Positions 41,865 through 44,799 of a DNA stretch of 44,799 nt are shown piece by piece. Both the position numbers and the translations under genes were made by a program. The stretch covers positions 1 to 44,799 of the forward strand of contig JAOBWI010000057.1 in the NCBI GenBank assembly GCA_025463285.1, written 5' to 3'. The notes below the pieces were generated by a model. It was given only the letters and a program-made list of their open reading frames with translations, made no database searches and was not told the DNA's origin. The stretch is from Acidimicrobiaceae bacterium (GTDB taxonomy: Bacteria > Actinomycetota > Acidimicrobiia > Acidimicrobiales > RAAP-2). How positions within the stretch are numbered: position 1 is the stretch's first letter; every line of letters begins with the position of its first letter.

Positions 41865-42740
41865 ATGAAAGCGATGCTGAGCACGACACTGGTCGCACTC
41901 CTCTCGATAGGTCTAGCTTCGGGCGTCGGCGCGAACGCGACAACGAAGATTTCCCCCGCATCGCCCTGTGGAGTCGCTACCACCGCCGACTACTCCCACG
42001 TGGTGTGGATCATGCTCGAGAACGTCGGATACTCCGTTATCGGGTCATCTGACGCTGCCTATTTCAATCAACTTGCTGATAGGTGCGGATTAGCAACCCA
42101 CGATGACGCGGTATCCCACCCCAGCTTGCCGAACTACATCGCCCTGACGTCGGGATCAACCCAGGGAATCACCGACGACGGGGAACCGAGCGAACACCCT
42201 CTCTCGACGACGAGCCTTTTTTCGCAACTCGGTGCGAACTGGCGCACGCTTGCCCAGTCGATGCCGACCAAGTGTGATCGAGTCACGAGTGGCGATTACG
42301 CGGCTCGGCACAATCCCGCCGTCTACTACACGAGCATCTCCGCTCGCTGCAAGCAGAACGATGTCCCGCTGGTTCTCCCGCTGGACCTTCGGGCCAAGTT
42401 CACGATGATCGTACCCAATGTCTGTGACGACATGCACAGTTGTCCGGTTAATGTCGGCGACGCCTGGTTACGAAGCATGGTGCCAATGATTTTGGATAGT
42501 GCTCAGTATCAGTCGAAGTCTCTTGTTCTCATCATTACTTTCGATGAGAACGATTCCGCGGCGTCCAACCAGGTACCGACCGTGGTCGTTGCGCCGACGG
42601 TGCGTATCGGGACGCGCGATGGAGCACGACTTACGCACTACTCGCTACTTCGAACAACGGAAGACATTCTTCATTTGCCGCCCCTGAGGGCCGCCCGCAC
42701 CGCGAATAGTATGGTTTCTGGTTTCAATCTCGCGAAGTAG
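41865..42740 (+). CDS. Secreted phosphoesterase-family protein
   Basis: About 291 residues with a signal peptide (MLSTTLVALLSIGLASGVGA, cleavage after ANA). The domain belongs to the phosphoesterase family of acid phosphatases and phospholipases C: VVWIMLENVGYSVI carries the metal-binding Glu-Asn, SHPSLPNYIALTSGST the catalytic Ser/Thr region, and LIITFDENDS another metal site. It would hydrolyse a phosphate ester outside the cell. Start ATG 41865 fits GGGAG upstream; ATG 41856 is an alternative. Substrate unknown. Confidence 0.82.
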   Translation: MKAMLSTTLVALLSIGLASGVGANATTKISPASPCGVATTADYSHVVWIMLENVGYSVIGSSDAAYFNQLADRCGLATHDDAVSHPSLPNYIALTSGSTQGITDDGEPSEHPLSTTSLFSQLGANWRTLAQSMPTKCDRVTSGDYAARHNPAVYYTSISARCKQNDVPLVLPLDLRAKFTMIVPNVCDDMHSCPVNVGDAWLRSMVPMILDSAQYQSKSLVLIITFDENDSAASNQVPTVVVAPTVRIGTRDGARLTHYSLLRTTEDILHLPPLRAARTANSMVSGFNLAK

Positions 42741-43034
42741 ATCGCCAACTGAACCGAGCTTCGCGTCGTGGCCACCAACTGAGTCCGTCACGACAAGGCG
42801 ACGAAGGCCCACGCCGAGCGTCGGCGAGCCCGAGGGCGAGAGTGATCGAGAGATAAAGCGATGCCTGGAGCTACGTGGCCGTCAGCCCTTTCGCCAGCTG
42901 GAAGGCGGGAAGGGACTTGACGCGTTATCGGAGCTTCCCGCTACCAATAAGCGCGTGGTGGATCTTTACGAGTAGGGTATTGGCAAGCGAGCAGGCGGAA
43001 TAGGTCGGCCTGTCGCACTTAGAATTGAGTATTC

Positions 43035-43235
43035 GTGGCACAAGGCACAGTTAAGTTTTTTAACGCAGAAAAGGGTTTCGGCTTCATCTCGCGCGAGCAG
43101 GGTGATGACGTCTTTGTCCACTTCTCCAACATCCAGGGTGACGGCTACAAGAGCCTCGAAGAAGGTCAGCGTGTCGAGTTCGACGCGGCGCCCGGCAAAA
43201 AGGGCGAAGAGGCCCAGAACGTCCGCGTGATCTGA
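43035..43235 (+). CDS. cspA: Cold-shock protein (CspA family)
   Basis: A 66-residue OB-fold RNA chaperone. Both RNA-binding motifs are intact: KGFGFI (RNP1) and VFVHF (RNP2); the start [15 protein letters not shown] is typical. Start GTG; a TAGAAT -10-like element about 9 bases before it suggests a nearly leaderless transcript. It melts RNA secondary structure. A structured region follows its stop codon. Confidence 0.95.
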   Translation: MAQGTVKFFNAEKGFGFISREQGDDVFVHFSNIQGDGYKSLEEGQRVEFDAAPGKKGEEAQNVRVI

Positions 43236-43269
43236 CGTTCCACGGCCTTCTCGCTAGCCGCGTTCGTAG

Positions 43270-43404
43270 CGCCAGTGGATCGAGAAAGGTTGCTCGCGCA
43301 ATAGGTGCGGGGCCGCAACGTTGGAACCTTTCTCAGAGCAGCAGATAGAACCGTTAGCGGGCGTCTCCCGGCATACGCCGAGGCTTCGTCCTGCGCCACT
43401 GGTG
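43270..43404. ncRNA. Region able to fold as a three-way junction after cspA
   Basis: An outer stem (CCAGTGG at 43272-43278 with CCACTGG at 43396-43402) encloses two hairpins: GAGAAAGGTT/AACCTTTCTC (43282-43291 and 43325-43334) and GGCGT/ACGCC (43360-43364 and 43375-43379). No protein frame fits. It might be an untranslated cspA 3' end, an sRNA, or a complex terminator; the strand is not certain. Confidence 0.4.
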
Positions 43405-43617
43405 ACTAAGCGATTTCGTTACTCGGATTTGTGAGAGATTGGTCCTGAAGTACCGCAGGCGGTGATTCGCGAGCATTAGTCGAGAGCGTTTGCGATGCTG
43501 TTCGATAGTCAAAACCCCTCGTAGCAACGAACCATCATTTCCGGCGCCCGGCGTAGTTCTTCTCGCGGACCTGGGCGCTACGGTCGGAGTACCACGCGGG
43601 CTGTGAGGGGTTCAGAG
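43405..43617. other. Intergenic region with no visible gene
   Basis: About 210 bases between the structured region and scoB, continuing the unassigned stretch after cspA. I see no ORF, promoter or repeat worth naming. Confidence 0.4.
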
Positions 43618-44280
43618 TCAGCCACCCATCACTCCTTCATCCAGGGAGTCGCTCACGCGCAGCGGCGCGCCGGTTGCTGATCGCACTTCTTCGACGCTGA
43701 CCCCGGGAGCGACTTCCACTAACGCCAGGCCCGTCGGTTCGACGTCGATGACGGCCAGGTCGGTGATGATCCGATGCACGCAGCGCCGACCGGTCAGAGG
43801 AAGCGTGCATTGAGGGACAATCTTGGGGCCACCCTCGCGCGTCGTGTGTTCCATCATGACCAAGACTCGCTTGGCACCGTGCACCAAATCCATCGCACCC
43901 CCCATTCCCTTTACCGACTTGCCGGGCACAATCCAATTCGCCAAGTCACCTTCAACCGAAACCTCCATCGCTCCCAAGACCGCCACGTCCAGATGTCCGC
44001 CTCTGATGATGGCGAAAGAGGTGGCCGAGTCGAAGAACGAAGCCCCGGGAAGAACAGTCACGGTCTCCTTGCCGGCGTTGATCAGATCGGGGTCCACCTT
44101 CGTCTCATCGGGGTAGGGGCCCACCCCTAAGATGCCGTTCTCAGAGTGCAAGATAACGGTAACGCCGCTCGGGATGAAGTTTGGTACAAGGGTCGGCAGG
44201 CCGATACCGAGATTCACGTACTGTCCGTCGCTCAATTCCGCGGCGACTCGGGCGGCCAACTCATCTCTCGAACGAGCCAT
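43618..44280 (-). CDS. scoB: Succinyl-CoA:3-ketoacid CoA-transferase, subunit B
   Basis: A 220-residue beta subunit. The catalytic glutamate lies in [11 protein letters not shown], and the [15 protein letters not shown] start plus [20 protein letters not shown] are typical. It moves CoA from succinyl-CoA to acetoacetate or similar acids together with ScoA in ketone-body or short-chain acid use. ATG start; it overlaps the upstream scoA stop by one base (TAATG). Confidence 0.93.
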   Translation of the reverse strand: MARSRDELAARVAAELSDGQYVNLGIGLPTLVPNFIPSGVTVILHSENGILGVGPYPDETKVDPDLINAGKETVTVLPGASFFDSATSFAIIRGGHLDVAVLGAMEVSVEGDLANWIVPGKSVKGMGGAMDLVHGAKRVLVMMEHTTREGGPKIVPQCTLPLTGRRCVHRIITDLAVIDVEPTGLALVEVAPGVSVEEVRSATGAPLRVSDSLDEGVMGG

Positions 44281-44798
44281 TATCTCTCCTTTCCTTCTGA
44301 GTGCGATGCGCCACGGGCAACGGTGCGTCGCTCGATTCGCTTTTCGGGGTTTCTAGCGAGGACCACTCGTTGCACAAAGATCCCGGGAGTATGTACCGCA
44401 GCCGGGTCGATCTCGCCGGGTTCGACCAGGGTCTCCACCTCGGCGATGGTCACCCGTCCAGCAGCCGCACAGAGTGGATTGAAGTTTTGCGCCGACTCTT
44501 CGTAGACGAGATTGCCGTGGCGGTCTCCCAGGCGAGCGTGCACCAGGGCGAAGTCGCACTTGATCGATCTCTCCAAGACGTACGTCTCTCCGTCGAAGCT
44601 CCGACTTTCCTTGGGTTCAGAAGCCACCGCGATCCCGCCCGCGCCGTCGTAACGCAGGGGCAGGCCTCCCTCGGCCACTTGCGTCCCGACCCCCGCCTTG
44701 GTATAGAACGCCGGAACACCAGCACCGCCCATCCGCAACCGTTCGGCCAGGGTGCCCTGGGGAACCAGTTCCACTTCGAGCTCGCCGCTGAGGTACTG
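44280..44798 (-). CDS. scoA: Succinyl-CoA:3-ketoacid CoA-transferase, subunit A (partial)
   Basis: The C-terminal 170 or so residues of the alpha subunit; the N-terminus lies beyond the window edge. The frame stays open to the boundary with [19 protein letters not shown], then [16 protein letters not shown], both typical. The GTG at 44774 is an internal codon and not the start. Its stop overlaps scoB. The two subunits work as a heterotetramer. Confidence 0.9.
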   Translation of the reverse strand, partial: QYLSGELEVELVPQGTLAERLRMGGAGVPAFYTKAGVGTQVAEGGLPLRYDGAGGIAVASEPKESRSFDGETYVLERSIKCDFALVHARLGDRHGNLVYEESAQNFNPLCAAAGRVTIAEVETLVEPGEIDPAAVHTPGIFVQRVVLARNPEKRIERRTVARGASHSEGKER

Positions 44799-44799
44799 A

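Noticed and set aside
1..44799. Insertion sequences, transposases or prophage genes
   Set aside because: No transposase, integrase or terminal repeats are visible anywhere in the window.

Overview
The window looks like a chromosomal segment of a high-GC actinobacterium, most likely class Acidimicrobiia or a close relative. The supporting genes are a mycobacterial-type group O truncated globin, a PimB'-type mannosyltransferase, ClpS followed by a DUF2017 protein, a ferritin-like acyl-ACP desaturase, a B12-dependent ribonucleotide reductase as the only reductase here, a SigK/RskA-type sigma/anti-sigma pair, and many GTG starts with several apparently leaderless genes. The lineage is an inference; no rRNA gene is present. 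Most of the window is ordinary core metabolism, with accessory patches around 12.2-17.3 kb and 37.4-43.6 kb.

Layout. 1-2.9 kb: the 5' end of a tRNA, truncated globin, a DMT exporter, then a same-direction run of a PH-domain membrane protein and three small cysteine-motif proteins. 2.9-7.4 kb: a tight cluster of PimB'-like glycosyltransferase, SRPBCC protein, ROK glucokinase, flavin-type oxidoreductase and AlaC-like aminotransferase, with four-base overlaps at two junctions. 7.7-12.5 kb: glycerol kinase and nrdJ diverge from a region with a near-consensus promoter and an inverted repeat; a 55-residue conserved protein follows nrdJ. 12.6-17.3 kb: a YefM/RelE-like toxin-antitoxin operon, a large secreted glycosidase-like protein with three Ig-like repeats, a four-helix membrane protein and a frameshifted secreted-protein gene.

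17.4-29.4 kb: lipid and housekeeping genes (acyl-ACP desaturase, acyl-CoA synthetase, Nudix, permease with two YHS domains, methylmalonate-semialdehyde dehydrogenase, thioesterase, ArfB, SurE, aldose epimerase, MpaB-like oxygenase, ClpS-DUF2017). 29.5-31.7 kb: a TetR regulator with an operator and a DHA2-type efflux pump. 32.4-36.1 kb: the most interesting block. An ECF sigma factor and its zinc anti-sigma factor face a small Tat-signal protein, a DUF4331 protein and a 105-residue protein. Both directions carry nearly the same promoter (ACATCC, 15-16 bases, CCGAATA), which resembles the mycobacterial SigK consensus. This predicts a self-contained, autoregulated sigma regulon controlling an exported DUF4331 module.

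36.1-44.8 kb: isochorismatase-family hydrolase, a second TetR regulator, several hypothetical membrane or soluble proteins, a secreted phosphoesterase, a cold-shock protein followed by a region that can fold into a three-way junction, and scoB-scoA (scoA is cut by the window edge). Base composition and gene density drop in 37.4-38.1, 41.4-41.8 and 43.2-43.6 kb, where I find no convincing protein genes.
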